A stretch of 64,000 nucleotides of DNA, from positions 151,090 through 215,089 of the forward strand of contig WGMO01000003.1 in the NCBI GenBank assembly GCA_016125075.1. Reading direction: 5' to 3'. The position numbers and the translations under genes were made by a program. Below the pieces are notes generated by a model. That model was not told the origin of the DNA and did no database searches. It was given only the letters and a program-made list of their open reading frames with translations. Every line of letters begins with the position of its first letter. Positions within the stretch are counted from its first letter, which is position 1. This stretch comes from Terrimonas sp. (GTDB taxonomy: Bacteria > Bacteroidota > Bacteroidia > Chitinophagales > Chitinophagaceae). Shown piece by piece: positions 31,619 to 41,644 of the stretch.

Positions 31619-33031
31619 TTGCCTATTATGCAAGAAACAACCAGCAACAAAAAGCCATTCTTACTGATGATGGTGACTGTATTATTTATATCCAGTTCCA
31701 TGAAGGCGCAGGAAAGCGGTAGGGATTGGACTTTCCTGCCACCGTCCCGGCTGCAACCGTTTGAAATCACAACAGGTCAAACTGAGCTGTTTTGGTTACC
31801 GCGTGATAAAACAAACCAGGACAATCATCAGTGGGGTAGTCAGTTTAAGAGTGAGCAGCCTGAAAAATACCGGGAGAATGAAGATCGCTTCTTGTGGCTA
31901 CAATATATGGATAAGATTGCCCGGCCCGTTTTGCTTAACCTGGCGAACGACCAACTGAAACTTGCCATGCCCGTGATGGTTTCAAAGAAAGCAGATAATC
32001 CCGCAGGCCGCAAGGAAGTGGCGCCCCTGGAAGCATTGGGACGCTTGTTCAGTGGTCTGGCACCCTGGATCAATGCCGATGGCGGTGCTGATGAAGAAAT
32101 TAAGCTTAGGGATCAATACCGGAACTGGTCTGTAAAAGCAATTGCCAATGCGGTGGACCCTTCTGCAAAAGATTATATGCAATGGACAGGCGGGCAACCC
32201 CTGGTGGATGCTTCATTCCTCGCACTGGGACTGATCCGGGCCCCCTGGGTTTGGGACCACCTTCCTGAAGCAGCCCGGCAAAACCTTGTGGCTGCCTTTC
32301 TGCTGACACGCGGTACCCTGGCGCATTATAATAACTGGATTTTGTTTGCGGCCATGATCGAAACATTTTTTTATAAGTACGGGTTGCCCTATGATGGGGC
32401 AAGGATTGATTTTGCAGTGAATGAATTTGCCCGGCACTGGTACACCGGCGACGGGATGTTCAGCGATGGTATGCAATTCCATCTTGATTATTATAACAGT
32501 TTTGTAATACAGCCTTACCTGTCTGCGATCCTTGAAAATATGGATCCGCAAAACCATCGGTATGATTTTTTCCTCTCTCCTTTCAAAAAGATCAGGGAAC
32601 GGTATGCCGTCCTGCAGGAGAGACTGATTAACGCCGATGGGAGTTTTCCTGTTTTGGGACGATCAATTACCTATCGGGGCGGTGTTTTTCATCACCTGGC
32701 AGATATGTCATATAGAAAAAGTTTACCGGATGGAATCCTGCCATCACAGGTTCGGTCTGCGTTAACGGCCGTGTTAAGGAAAACCCTGGATGGGGTTTCG
32801 GTATTTGATAAAAATGGGTGGTTGGCGATTGGATTGAGCGGATCGCAGCCTTCTTTGGGAGAAGGGTATATCACGACCGGTAGTTTATACCTCTGTGCGG
32901 AGATATTTCTTCCACTCGGTCTGCCTGATACAGACCCATTCTGGTCGGCACCTGCGGCGCCCTGGACATCCGTCAAAGCCTGGAACGGAGAGGATATCCC
33001 GGCAGACCATGCCATGGAAATAGATTTTTGA
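31619..33031 (+). CDS. DUF2264-like secreted protein
   Basis: DRFLWLQYMDKIARPVLLNLANDQLKLAMPV...EALGRLFSGLAPWI...YNNWILFAAMIETFFYKYG...FNSFVIQPYL-like; pattern of the DUF2264 family. Confidence 0.8.
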   Translation: MPIMQETTSNKKPFLLMMVTVLFISSSMKAQESGRDWTFLPPSRLQPFEITTGQTELFWLPRDKTNQDNHQWGSQFKSEQPEKYRENEDRFLWLQYMDKIARPVLLNLANDQLKLAMPVMVSKKADNPAGRKEVAPLEALGRLFSGLAPWINADGGADEEIKLRDQYRNWSVKAIANAVDPSAKDYMQWTGGQPLVDASFLALGLIRAPWVWDHLPEAARQNLVAAFLLTRGTLAHYNNWILFAAMIETFFYKYGLPYDGARIDFAVNEFARHWYTGDGMFSDGMQFHLDYYNSFVIQPYLSAILENMDPQNHRYDFFLSPFKKIRERYAVLQERLINADGSFPVLGRSITYRGGVFHHLADMSYRKSLPDGILPSQVRSALTAVLRKTLDGVSVFDKNGWLAIGLSGSQPSLGEGYITTGSLYLCAEIFLPLGLPDTDPFWSAPAAPWTSVKAWNGEDIPADHAMEIDF

Positions 33032-33081
33032 CAATGGAATATAACAGGGATCAGGTTGGGATCAATCAATGATCTTCTAAC

Positions 33082-33669
33082 CTATTTCGTTAGGGAAAAA
33101 TTATACTTTTTCACAGCTTTCCTGGCCTTACCGTTACTGCCAATCACCGGGTTCATGCGGGGAGCTGTTAGCGTTAACTTGTCTTTTACCTGTTGTTGGA
33201 GAAAACTATTATCAGGGGAGGGAAAAACATTATTGATGGTCACATCCCCATCCGGTCCAATCTCGTATTCGACAAGGATATAATAAGTTCCATTCCTGAT
33301 TTTTTTATTGGGTAATACTTCTGTTGTAAGGTCTTTCGTCACTTCATCCATATAATTTTTCCAGATGACATTATTATCAGCGGGTACTGATTTAGTGACT
33401 TCCGCTCCGGCGTCATTGGTTGATAATGAATTTCTATCAGTCTTCAAATTACTATCCAGGCTGGGGGAGGCGCTTTTTGTGAGCATTATTTTTACCGAAT
33501 CCTGGACCCTTTTCTTACTGGTATCAATTTTTGCAGATAGGTCGTCATCTTTTTTTACCACGGTTCCGGAATCTGTTTTCATCTTGCCGCTATACAATAA
33601 ATCCTTAAGTTTTTGAGAATGGGCGGTGCATGAAACCAGGATAAAGACAAGAATGATTATTTTTTTCAT
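33082..33669 (-). CDS. Hypothetical secreted protein with TonB-C-like terminus
   Basis: Signal peptide MKKIIILVFILVSCTAHSQ; C-terminus TYYILVEYEIGPDGDVTINNVFPSPDNSFLQQQVKDKLTLTAPRMNPVIGSNGKARK resembles energy-transducer TonB C domains. Confidence 0.65.
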   Translation of the reverse strand: MKKIIILVFILVSCTAHSQKLKDLLYSGKMKTDSGTVVKKDDDLSAKIDTSKKRVQDSVKIMLTKSASPSLDSNLKTDRNSLSTNDAGAEVTKSVPADNNVIWKNYMDEVTKDLTTEVLPNKKIRNGTYYILVEYEIGPDGDVTINNVFPSPDNSFLQQQVKDKLTLTAPRMNPVIGSNGKARKAVKKYNFSLTK

Positions 33670-33842
33670 GATGCAATGATTTGATACCCGAAAACAGGTA
33701 AATAAAACTACAATAAAGTTAAGTACAATAGTTGTTAGTGGCTTCATAAAATGGAAGGACTTCTCCCTGGTCATAGGATTTCACAGAAATCGTTCATATC
33801 CAAAACAAGTGGAGAATTGGGTTCCCCCCGGGTCGGGTATTG

Positions 33843-34874
33843 TCAGTTCACGACCCAGTTTTTAATACGCAACACCGGGTGGGGGAGCAGGCCGTTAAAA
33901 GAATCTTCATAAACAAGGCCGATCCCTTTTGCATAATAGTAGGTGTGTATTTCACCGGTAGGCAGGAGGTTGGAACCGGGGCTGGCAACCTCCGGTATCA
34001 TCCGGATTGTATAGATATGCGAGAAAAGGGTTGAATCGATAACCAGTGTTGCATCATTGTCTGCACAAATAAAATGATACCGAAGCGTGTATATATCCAC
34101 ACCCAGGCTGGTTCTGCCGGAATAGGAAGGTGAATACCAGCTATAGCCTTTTGCGATATTTTCTTTCAGAAAATTAAGTTCGTCGTATAAGGAGGGGGAG
34201 AAGTTGAGCGCACTGGTAAACGCACTCAGCGAAGTATATCTAAAATAATCATTACCTGATTTCCGGTAAAATTGTTGGTTGGTTGCCGGGTAGAAATTTT
34301 TGAATTCATTCATGACCTGATGGTTGCTACCATTCAAAAAAAGGTTCCCGGTAACCGTCCTTTCGATTTCAAATCCCGGGAAGATGAGATCCTCATAGTT
34401 CCAGTGACTATTATCCGTCAGGGGAAAATGATCCGGGTTTACTCCGGCATTGGCATTATGTAATGCGTCCTGAACGCTGATAGTGAACTCGCATTCTGAA
34501 TGGTTAAATGTTATCCGGAAATGATAGTCTCCGGCTAATAATGGTTTTCCACTGCCTGGCAATTTCAGCGTCACTAAACCTGTATCCTGAAATTTACCCG
34601 TCGCTAAAAAAGAAAAGCCATTGACCCTGTCCGTTTCAACCTTGTAATTACCGGTTTTCTCTACATAAACCAGCACCGTTAAATAATTACTATCGCTTAG
34701 GGATTTCCCTTTACTATAAGAACCCGAAACTGAGATAGAACTGCATTTATTATTGATATTATTAAACAAATGCCCGACCGCTTTCTTTCCCCCTTCAAAA
34801 CTATAGTCCTTTTTACATGCCATTAGAATGATTGTACATAATATAAACGGCCATGGAAACCTGAAACGATTCAT
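33843..34874 (-). CDS. Hypothetical lipoprotein
   Basis: Short lipoprotein signal MNRFRFPWPFILCTIILMACKKDYSF; no family recognised. Confidence 0.75.
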   Translation of the reverse strand: MNRFRFPWPFILCTIILMACKKDYSFEGGKKAVGHLFNNINNKCSSISVSGSYSKGKSLSDSNYLTVLVYVEKTGNYKVETDRVNGFSFLATGKFQDTGLVTLKLPGSGKPLLAGDYHFRITFNHSECEFTISVQDALHNANAGVNPDHFPLTDNSHWNYEDLIFPGFEIERTVTGNLFLNGSNHQVMNEFKNFYPATNQQFYRKSGNDYFRYTSLSAFTSALNFSPSLYDELNFLKENIAKGYSWYSPSYSGRTSLGVDIYTLRYHFICADNDATLVIDSTLFSHIYTIRMIPEVASPGSNLLPTGEIHTYYYAKGIGLVYEDSFNGLLPHPVLRIKNWVVN

Positions 34875-34878
34875 TTGA

Positions 34879-34886
34879 CAAATCTA
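34879..34886 (-). promoter_or_regulatory. Candidate -7 box TAGATTTG
   Basis: TAnnTTTG match only 4 nt upstream of the ATG whose product begins with a lipoprotein signal. Confidence 0.45.
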
Positions 34887-35075
34887 ATTCTTTTCTTTAT
34901 TTGGTATCCTAATCGCATTTCCGGAAAACCACGCTGGTTTTTTTGAGTAAAACTGCATTTGATGGCTGTTCAAATTTGAGATGGTCTTTTAAAATCGATT
35001 ATGATTTTTACGAATCATATTCCTGTATTGAACTTTGTTTTAAGTATATACTCTTATAAAAAAGTGAAAAGATCT

Positions 35076-35096
35076 ATTGCAGATCCTGATCGCAAT
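35076..35096. repeat. Imperfect inverted repeat in GATC-rich intergenic patch
   Basis: ATTGC-a-GATC-ct-GATC-GCAAT, flanked by two further GATC sites at 35071 and 35100. Confidence 0.6.
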
Positions 35097-35198
35097 AAAG
35101 ATCACCAGTTAAATGTGAATTTGTGAATAAGTTTAACCAATAAGAGTAGTTATTATTGGGTTTCTTGCAGCCACTATTTAATCAAAAAATTCAATTTC

Positions 35199-36047
35199 AT
35201 GAAACAACTGCTGACTGCTATTGTCATTTTATTTTTCATTCCCGCATCCTCACAAGTTTTATGTGGAACAGCCAATGAAGGAGGATCGGTAACACTGACG
35301 GCCCCTGCTGGAAATATTTTTACCAGCATCGAATTTGCCAGTTACGGAACTCCCAATGGAAGTTGTGGTGCTTTTACCATCGGTGGTTGTCATGCTGCCA
35401 ACAGCCAGACGATCTGTGAAACGGTCCTGGTGGGTCAGAATTCTGCCACGGTCAATGCAACAAATGCGGTCTTTGGGGATCCCTGCGGAGGGACACCAAA
35501 ACGCTTGTATATCCAGGCCCGATATGCATCGACCCTTCCATTAACGCTTTTTTCTTTTTCGGCCAGGCAGTTTAATCCTGGCACGATCCAGTTGTATTGG
35601 GAAAGTGCCAATCAGGTCAATACCGCTTTCTTTACAGTCGAAAGAAGTGAGGATGGTAGCCGGTTTGAAGAGGCAGGTCGCATCAACACCACAAATAATA
35701 GCGCTGGTCAATACAGCTTTACCGACCACTTGCTGGGGATTGCAGAGGCTTTTTACTATCGTTTGAAAATCGTAGAGGTGGGCGGCACCTATCGTTTTAG
35801 TCATGTATTGCGGGTGGTAGCCGGTTCGAAACCCAAGTCGCTTTCCGTATATCCAACGCTGGCCAGTGATATAATTACGATAACCGGAAATAAGGTGCAA
35901 CCAGCCATGATTATCAACAGCACGGGTCAACTGGTCAAAATGGTTACACTATTTGATGGTTACTTTACCCTCAATATCTCGGATTGGCTGAGAGGGGTTT
36001 ATTTTATCAGGACCCAGGAAAAAGTTGTCAAATTTGTGAAGAACTGA
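35199..36047 (+). CDS. SUEL-type galactose-binding lectin domain protein with T9SS C-terminal sorting domain
   Basis: CGTANEGGSVTLTAPAGNIFTSIEFASYGTPNGSCGAFTIGGCHAANSQTICETVLVGQNSATVNATNAVFGDPCGGTPKRLYIQARY; C-terminus SVYPTLASDIITITG...GQLVKMV...LRGVYFIRTQEKVVKFVKN. Confidence 0.8.
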   Translation: MKQLLTAIVILFFIPASSQVLCGTANEGGSVTLTAPAGNIFTSIEFASYGTPNGSCGAFTIGGCHAANSQTICETVLVGQNSATVNATNAVFGDPCGGTPKRLYIQARYASTLPLTLFSFSARQFNPGTIQLYWESANQVNTAFFTVERSEDGSRFEEAGRINTTNNSAGQYSFTDHLLGIAEAFYYRLKIVEVGGTYRFSHVLRVVAGSKPKSLSVYPTLASDIITITGNKVQPAMIINSTGQLVKMVTLFDGYFTLNISDWLRGVYFIRTQEKVVKFVKN

Positions 36048-36134
36048 TTCCGGAGGTTTTAGGGGACTTGGAAAAGGTTGGAAAACTGTTTTCAAACCAG
36101 TTCAAATTTTAATTATCTTCCCCAAAAACTATTC

Positions 36135-36827
36135 ATGATAAAGAGAAAATTAGCTGGGGCATTCCTTGGCCTTGTCTTATGTTTTTCTGGGTTTTCCCAG
36201 TCTGAAGCATCCCTAACGCTATTAAAGGCCCAAAAAGACAGTATGCTTAAAGCGGCCTACCAGGAAGATTCTTTAAAAATTGAAAAACAATTTCAACAGA
36301 AGGAAAAATGGGAGAAATTAAAAGCCAGGACCGTGCATCCTGTCTTTAATAGTGGAGACTTTTCCGGCGTGATTCCCGTAGAAAACCCGACGGAAATCCC
36401 TGATCCCAATATGGACTACAAACTCTTATTTGAACTCACTTTCAAGAATCCGGATTCCCTTGCGGCAGAACTCAATTTCGGATTAGTGGAGGTTACCCGG
36501 ATCATTAACCTGCATGCCCAGGCAGGTATTCCTATAAAAAGAATAATGCCAGTTATTGTTGTTCATGCCGGTGCGCTGAATGCCTTTACCACCAATACCT
36601 ATTACCAGGAACATTTCCATAAAGACAACCCCAATCTCGATCTCATTAGCCAATTGGAAAAATTCGGTACAAAATTTATTGCCTGTGGCCAGGCGATGGC
36701 TTTTTTAAATTTTAAGAAAGAGGATATGTTGCCCTTGGTCAGGATATCACTCACCGCACAAACTGTTTTATCATCCTACCAGCTCAAAGGCTATGTACTA
36801 TACAATTTGACCATGAAAGATGATTAA
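36135..36827 (+). CDS. Secreted DsrE-like family protein
   Basis: MDYKLLFELTFKNPDSLAAELNFGLVEVTRIINLHAQAGIPIKRIMPVIVVHAGALNAF...FIACGQAMAFLNFKKEDMLPLVRISLTAQT; signal peptide MIKRKLAGAFLGLVLCFSGFSQ. Start revised to 36135. Confidence 0.75.
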   Translation: MIKRKLAGAFLGLVLCFSGFSQSEASLTLLKAQKDSMLKAAYQEDSLKIEKQFQQKEKWEKLKARTVHPVFNSGDFSGVIPVENPTEIPDPNMDYKLLFELTFKNPDSLAAELNFGLVEVTRIINLHAQAGIPIKRIMPVIVVHAGALNAFTTNTYYQEHFHKDNPNLDLISQLEKFGTKFIACGQAMAFLNFKKEDMLPLVRISLTAQTVLSSYQLKGYVLYNLTMKDD

Positions 36828-37001
36828 TTCACCTGCTTATTTGAAACAATTTAGGAATTGGTAAAAGGGAAGCCTGTTTACGGATTCTTTTTTAAGATCT
36901 TATCAGGATTGTAAATAGATTTTGCAGTTCGGGATATTTTCAGTACTATCTGATAATATACAGGTGCAAATCCTCATTAATATACAAAAATTATTTTCTT
37001 T

Positions 37002-37466
37002 ATGAATGTCATGAATTTCCAGGATTATGATGTGATATTTAATGTATTTCAAGCATTGGAAAAAAGACATATGGAAGCAGCCAGCGAATGTTTGGATGGC
37101 AATTTTAAATCTGAAATTCTGAAACAACCGGTTGGCGCCACTCAGTTCTTAGAGCTTTTCCGCCGTGTCAAGGAAGGTATGCCCGATGCCAGGTTCACCA
37201 TCGAAGACCTCACATCTGATGGAGAAACTTTCAAAGCCAAAATAAAAATCAGTGGTACCCATACACATATTATTCCCTCGTTAAGGAAAGGGTGGAAAGC
37301 ATTAAAGCCTACCGGTAAAAGGATCAATAAAGTGGAAGCAGCTGTTGAGTTGGTGCTGCGCGGTAGCCGTATTGTAGAGATACGCAATTGTGAATCCGGA
37401 AAAGGCGCCATTGCCGTTTTACTACAGGAATTGGAGTTATTGCCTAAAAGTTATTCGTTAAATTAG
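37002..37466 (+). CDS. SnoaL/NTF2-like (ester cyclase-like) small protein
   Basis: FNVFQALEKRHMEAASECLDGNFKSEIL...ATQFLELFRRVKEGMPDARFTIEDLTSDGETFKAKIKISGTHT. Confidence 0.7.
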   Translation: MNVMNFQDYDVIFNVFQALEKRHMEAASECLDGNFKSEILKQPVGATQFLELFRRVKEGMPDARFTIEDLTSDGETFKAKIKISGTHTHIIPSLRKGWKALKPTGKRINKVEAAVELVLRGSRIVEIRNCESGKGAIAVLLQELELLPKSYSLN

Positions 37467-37489
37467 TCAACCTGGCTAGACGAACTGAA

Positions 37490-37518
37490 CCGGATTCTTC
37501 CTGGAATCCGGGTTTTTT
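37490..37518 (+). terminator. Rho-independent terminator after the NTF2-like gene
   Basis: CCGGATTC-ttcctg-GAATCCGG followed by GTTTTTTG. Confidence 0.85.
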
Positions 37519-37693
37519 GTGGGTCATTTGGGATGGTGTTGTAAAAGGTTCTCCGCAGCATTATATTGTTCCTGTTCACCTGGCTTTAAGATTTGCCGGC
37601 AATAAGATTGTCGAGGAATTTGGCTATTATAACCGTTCGGCTATCAATGAAGCTATAAAAGCGATGAATGCGGCTAATAGCACCGCGCAGTAA
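37519..37693 (+). pseudogene. Remnant of a SnoaL/NTF2-like gene (C-terminal end only)
   Basis: Open frame without start: WVIWDGVVKGSPQHYIVPVHLALRFAGNKIVEEFGYYNRSAINEAIKAMNAANSTAQ* (TAA at 37691-37693), protein-like composition, placed directly after a terminator. Confidence 0.5.
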
Positions 37694-37753
37694 ATTTGTT
37701 CCTTTAGATTGTATAAGAGGGGCCCTCTTTTGCTGGGGTTCCGGATGGGATAT

Positions 37754-39583
37754 TCAATGCATGTCAAACTCCCAAACAGACCTGTATCGTCCACGCTCTT
37801 CCGTATATTCGAGAAGTGCCTTATAAAAATGATCCGCACCGAGTGTGGCACTATCTCCAATGATAATCAGTTGCTCTTTGGCACGGGTCATGGCTACATT
37901 CATGCGTCGGTAATCCTTTAAAAAACCGATCTCTCCTTCGTCATTGCTCCTCACAAGGGAGATGATGATATTGTCTTTTTCCTGTCCCTGGAAACTATCA
38001 ATGGTACTGATCCTGATTGGCTGCCGGAGTTGGTCCCTGGCCAGGGTTACCTGGCCGGCATATGGGGAGATAAATGCTGTTTTAGTTTCATCAAAGGTTT
38101 CCTGTTCCAAAATTTGTTGCACGATATGCAGTTCGCCCTCATTTTGCAGGCTCGTACCATCGGGGCCTTTTTTTTCCTGATATCCGGAACCTGCAGTATC
38201 AATAAATGTAATATGGACATGGATATCGTTGAGTGCGGGATGTGTGTTTAAGCGGTCCTGATAAAAATAAGTATTGCTGAAACCTGCTATGGATCGACGC
38301 ATCCTGTATTGGGTATCCAGCAAATAGTTGTCCGCAGTACTATTCATCGCTATTTCAAGGATGGAGCGGTTAAATCCCGCCTGGACAGCTGCCTGGCTTA
38401 ATACGGTGGGTGGTAATTGAAAATGGTCTCCGGCCAGTACATATTTTTCTGCCAGCGGGAATATACACCAGGCAAGGGGCTCTATACATTGCCCTGCTTC
38501 ATCCATCACCAGGGTTTGAAAAGACAAATGGTTGATTTCCGCATCATAGAGTCCGATGGGTGTTCCGGCAATCACAGCTGCCTCCCTGAACATTTTCTCC
38601 TCATGGTAATGCTGCAAATTCCTAATTTCGTCTCGGATTGACCTTACCTCTTTGAAAAGCAGGTTTCGTTGTTCCCTTTCGGCTTTGCCAAAACTTCTTT
38701 TGTATTTAAGTGCCATCCTCCTGAACTCTTCAGCCCTGATTTTCATTTGCTTGATCTCTTTCATCACCCGGCTGCTGATCATCTTACCCTCGGGGGTATG
38801 ATTGAATATTTTTTCATCCACCTTACTCAGGTTTCCTACCCGCAACAGGTTGACTGATCTCTCAATAAGCCCTTTTGCAATATTGTCCACCGCAGTATTG
38901 CTGGGTGCGGATACCAGCACTTTTTCCCCCGATTGTACAAGTTGCAGGATGGCTTCGATCAATGTTGTTGTTTTCCCGGTGCCCGGTGGGCCATGCACCA
39001 CCACCAGGTTTTTATTTCCCATGACTGCCATCACCGCCTGTTGCTGGCTTTCATTCAGGGCTTTATTTTGGAAGACGGGTGGTTTTTCAATACGGCCTTT
39101 TTCGTTGCTAAAGGGCTTGTCACCCTGTAGTTTTTCAAACAGATTGTATAGTTCTTTCTGCTTTTCAAGGTTGGTGATGACTTTTTTCATGATACCCGTG
39201 GTGCGGGTATCCGGCGCCAGTTTAATTCCTACGGCATCCTCTTCGATCCAGTCGGGGAAATCGGGTGCAAAGAGTCGGAATTCGCCGTTCTTCCCATCAA
39301 GACTCAACAAAACTCCTTTTACCGGTTCTTCACCAACCTTAAAGCATTCGATAGCAGCCCCATCTTTGAACTGGCTTATTTCCGGCGGAAATGAGAGTTT
39401 AAAACTGATTTCGGGATAGTCTGCAAACCCGAAGCTCTTTCGGGTCACAATGATGGGATGTATAGCCAGTCCTTCGGCTTTAAGTTGTTTTAACGTGTGC
39501 TGCTGGTCGAGTCGGTATCGCTGTACCTGTTCTTTTTCTTCCAGTTCTATGCCTCGTAATAATGCGCTGATATGCGGATGCAT
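37754..39583 (-). CDS. Superfamily 1 DNA/RNA helicase (IGHMBP2/SMUBP-2-like)
   Basis: VVVHGPPGTGKTTTLIEAI, VLVSAPSNTAVDNIAKGL, VMDEAGQCIEPLAWC, YVLAGDHFQLPPTV, ISTIDSFQGQEKDNIIISLVRSN, DYRRMNVAMTRAKEQLIIIGD. Confidence 0.95.
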   Translation of the reverse strand: MHPHISALLRGIELEEKEQVQRYRLDQQHTLKQLKAEGLAIHPIIVTRKSFGFADYPEISFKLSFPPEISQFKDGAAIECFKVGEEPVKGVLLSLDGKNGEFRLFAPDFPDWIEEDAVGIKLAPDTRTTGIMKKVITNLEKQKELYNLFEKLQGDKPFSNEKGRIEKPPVFQNKALNESQQQAVMAVMGNKNLVVVHGPPGTGKTTTLIEAILQLVQSGEKVLVSAPSNTAVDNIAKGLIERSVNLLRVGNLSKVDEKIFNHTPEGKMISSRVMKEIKQMKIRAEEFRRMALKYKRSFGKAEREQRNLLFKEVRSIRDEIRNLQHYHEEKMFREAAVIAGTPIGLYDAEINHLSFQTLVMDEAGQCIEPLAWCIFPLAEKYVLAGDHFQLPPTVLSQAAVQAGFNRSILEIAMNSTADNYLLDTQYRMRRSIAGFSNTYFYQDRLNTHPALNDIHVHITFIDTAGSGYQEKKGPDGTSLQNEGELHIVQQILEQETFDETKTAFISPYAGQVTLARDQLRQPIRISTIDSFQGQEKDNIIISLVRSNDEGEIGFLKDYRRMNVAMTRAKEQLIIIGDSATLGADHFYKALLEYTEERGRYRSVWEFDMH

Positions 39584-39676
39584 GAACGAAAGATAGGGAT
39601 GAAGCCAGGGATAAAAAAATTAATGAAAGGATAAACGGACACTCATTCCCTAAAAATATATACCATATACTTGAAA

Positions 39677-41644
39677 TCACCGTATCAGGACTGCCGTACC
39701 CTTTTCCCTGTAGATTTTGTCGTCGGCACCAATACCCTCTGTAACCCATACTAATACCTGTGAGGCCTGCGGCCGGCCGTTGATCTTTCCATCCCATCCT
39801 TTTGGATCAGACTGCAGGTCAAAAACCAATTGCCCCCAACGATTATAGACCCTGAAATATTTTAATGCTTTTATACCCGCTGCAATAGGTTTCAGATAAT
39901 CATTTAAACCGTCATTATTGGGCGTGAAGGCCGTGGGTACATAGATATTTACCTTTTTAAATGATCGTACCAACTGGGTATCTACAGTAAGACAACCGGC
40001 ATCGGTTGTTATTTGAATGGTATACAGGATATCAGTTGAACCGTTATAAACGGGATTGACGATGGCCGGATCATCAAGGAAAGCTATGGGATCCCATAAG
40101 GTGGTAATACCGAAATTTCTGGCCGCCAGTTGCCTGGGGTAATTGACCACGGTATTTTGTACCGGATAACTTATCCCGGGAACCGGGGTTTCAATAAGAA
40201 TATTTTTTTCGGCAGTCCTGGCTGTACAACCGTCATTATTTGTCAAAAGGGCATAGTATGATCCTGATGCCGGAACCCTAAAACTTATCTGGTTGGAGCC
40301 TGCTAAAGGGTTGTTATCCCGGAACCACTGTACCGTATTGCCGGGTTGTACAAACAGCACAGCACTATCATTGCTGGTGATGCAAAATCTTTCTTTCCCG
40401 GTTAATCCCAGGCTGGTATCGGGTGTAGTAACCCGAACAGTTACGGTATCGGTACTAACGCAACCGCCACCCAAACTCCGGGTAGTCAGTACATAAGTTT
40501 GGGTAAATGCAGGGCTGGCCCTGGGGTTAGCAATATTGGGATTTGATAATCCTATCGGTGGATCCCATTGGTAGACCAGTCCAGGAATTGAGTTGGCTCC
40601 TATCGGAACCGGATTAAGATTACAGGAAATGGTATCCGGTCCGGCATTGGAAATTACAGTAAGGGTATCGAGCATCCTGGCATAGAAAGTATCGGGACAA
40701 CCATAACCATTATAAGGAATGACCTCCAGGGCTAGCGTAGTCCCGGAGGGTGGGGGCGGATTTAGACTGATCGTCTGAAAATTGCCCAACAACTGCGTGA
40801 AGTTGTTATTAAACCAGGTATAATTCTGGTAACCGTAGGGACCTGTTACCGTAACGGTTGTATCATCCGGACAAAAACTGGCACCTACAAACTCACTACT
40901 GCACTCGGAATTGACATCAATATAGGCATACCCGAAATGACGCCTGAATGTACAATCGGCTGTTTTAAAGAACAGTTGGATGGTTTTACCGGCATGGCCA
41001 TTCAAATTGATGGATACGGTTGTCCAGTCCTTACACCAAACATTTACCGTGTCTTTTTGAATCGGTGAAATAAAAAAACCGGGTAATAAGGACCCATTGG
41101 GAAAAAACGTGAAAGAGGAACAGTTGATCAGTTCATTATCGGTCAGGTTATTGATCTCTAGTTCCAGCCGGGGTTGTTGGAATTCCAAATGATTAGGATC
41201 CTGGAAAACCACGGCATAATGATAAACCAATGAATAGGTGTCCCGGTTGGATGGGATTGTAAAAGTATAGGAAATGCCTTCGGCTTCTGTTCCGCCCAGG
41301 TCGTTTCCCAGCCGGATCGAATAACCACTGCCATTCGGGCAACTAATAGGAAAGCCACCATAATAATCATTGCCATTATTTTGTGCGGCACTATACATCG
41401 TGTGCCGGTTATTGATAGGTCCGCCCGATGGCGTGAGTACGATTTCATTCTGATTATTATTGGCAAATACGGTACCGGTATAACAGATCCAGTTGGCAAA
41501 TGTCCCGGTTTCGAAATCGATATTCGGTGGACAGGATTGGGCTCCTGCATTGATTGAAAAACGGAAAACCAGCAATATTGTAAATATTAAATGGGTAATC
41601 AGGTAGCGGGAGATGGTAATATCCTTGGGGAACAAGTTTTGCAC
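39677..41644 (-). CDS. Secreted protein with gliding-motility-associated C-terminal (T9SS type B-like) domain
   Basis: C-terminus VNIYVPTAFTPNNDGLNDYLKPIAAGIKALKYFRVYNRWGQLVFDLQSDPKGWDGKINGRPQASQVLVWVTEG; PKD/Ig-like repeats upstream. Confidence 0.92.
   Translation of the reverse strand: MQNLFPKDITISRYLITHLIFTILLVFRFSINAGAQSCPPNIDFETGTFANWICYTGTVFANNNQNEIVLTPSGGPINNRHTMYSAAQNNGNDYYGGFPISCPNGSGYSIRLGNDLGGTEAEGISYTFTIPSNRDTYSLVYHYAVVFQDPNHLEFQQPRLELEINNLTDNELINCSSFTFFPNGSLLPGFFISPIQKDTVNVWCKDWTTVSINLNGHAGKTIQLFFKTADCTFRRHFGYAYIDVNSECSSEFVGASFCPDDTTVTVTGPYGYQNYTWFNNNFTQLLGNFQTISLNPPPPSGTTLALEVIPYNGYGCPDTFYARMLDTLTVISNAGPDTISCNLNPVPIGANSIPGLVYQWDPPIGLSNPNIANPRASPAFTQTYVLTTRSLGGGCVSTDTVTVRVTTPDTSLGLTGKERFCITSNDSAVLFVQPGNTVQWFRDNNPLAGSNQISFRVPASGSYYALLTNNDGCTARTAEKNILIETPVPGISYPVQNTVVNYPRQLAARNFGITTLWDPIAFLDDPAIVNPVYNGSTDILYTIQITTDAGCLTVDTQLVRSFKKVNIYVPTAFTPNNDGLNDYLKPIAAGIKALKYFRVYNRWGQLVFDLQSDPKGWDGKINGRPQASQVLVWVTEGIGADDKIYREKGTAVLIR

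Noticed and set aside
38802-39419. 205-aa plus-strand ORF opposite the helicase gene
   Set aside because: Antisense shadow of the helicase core motifs.
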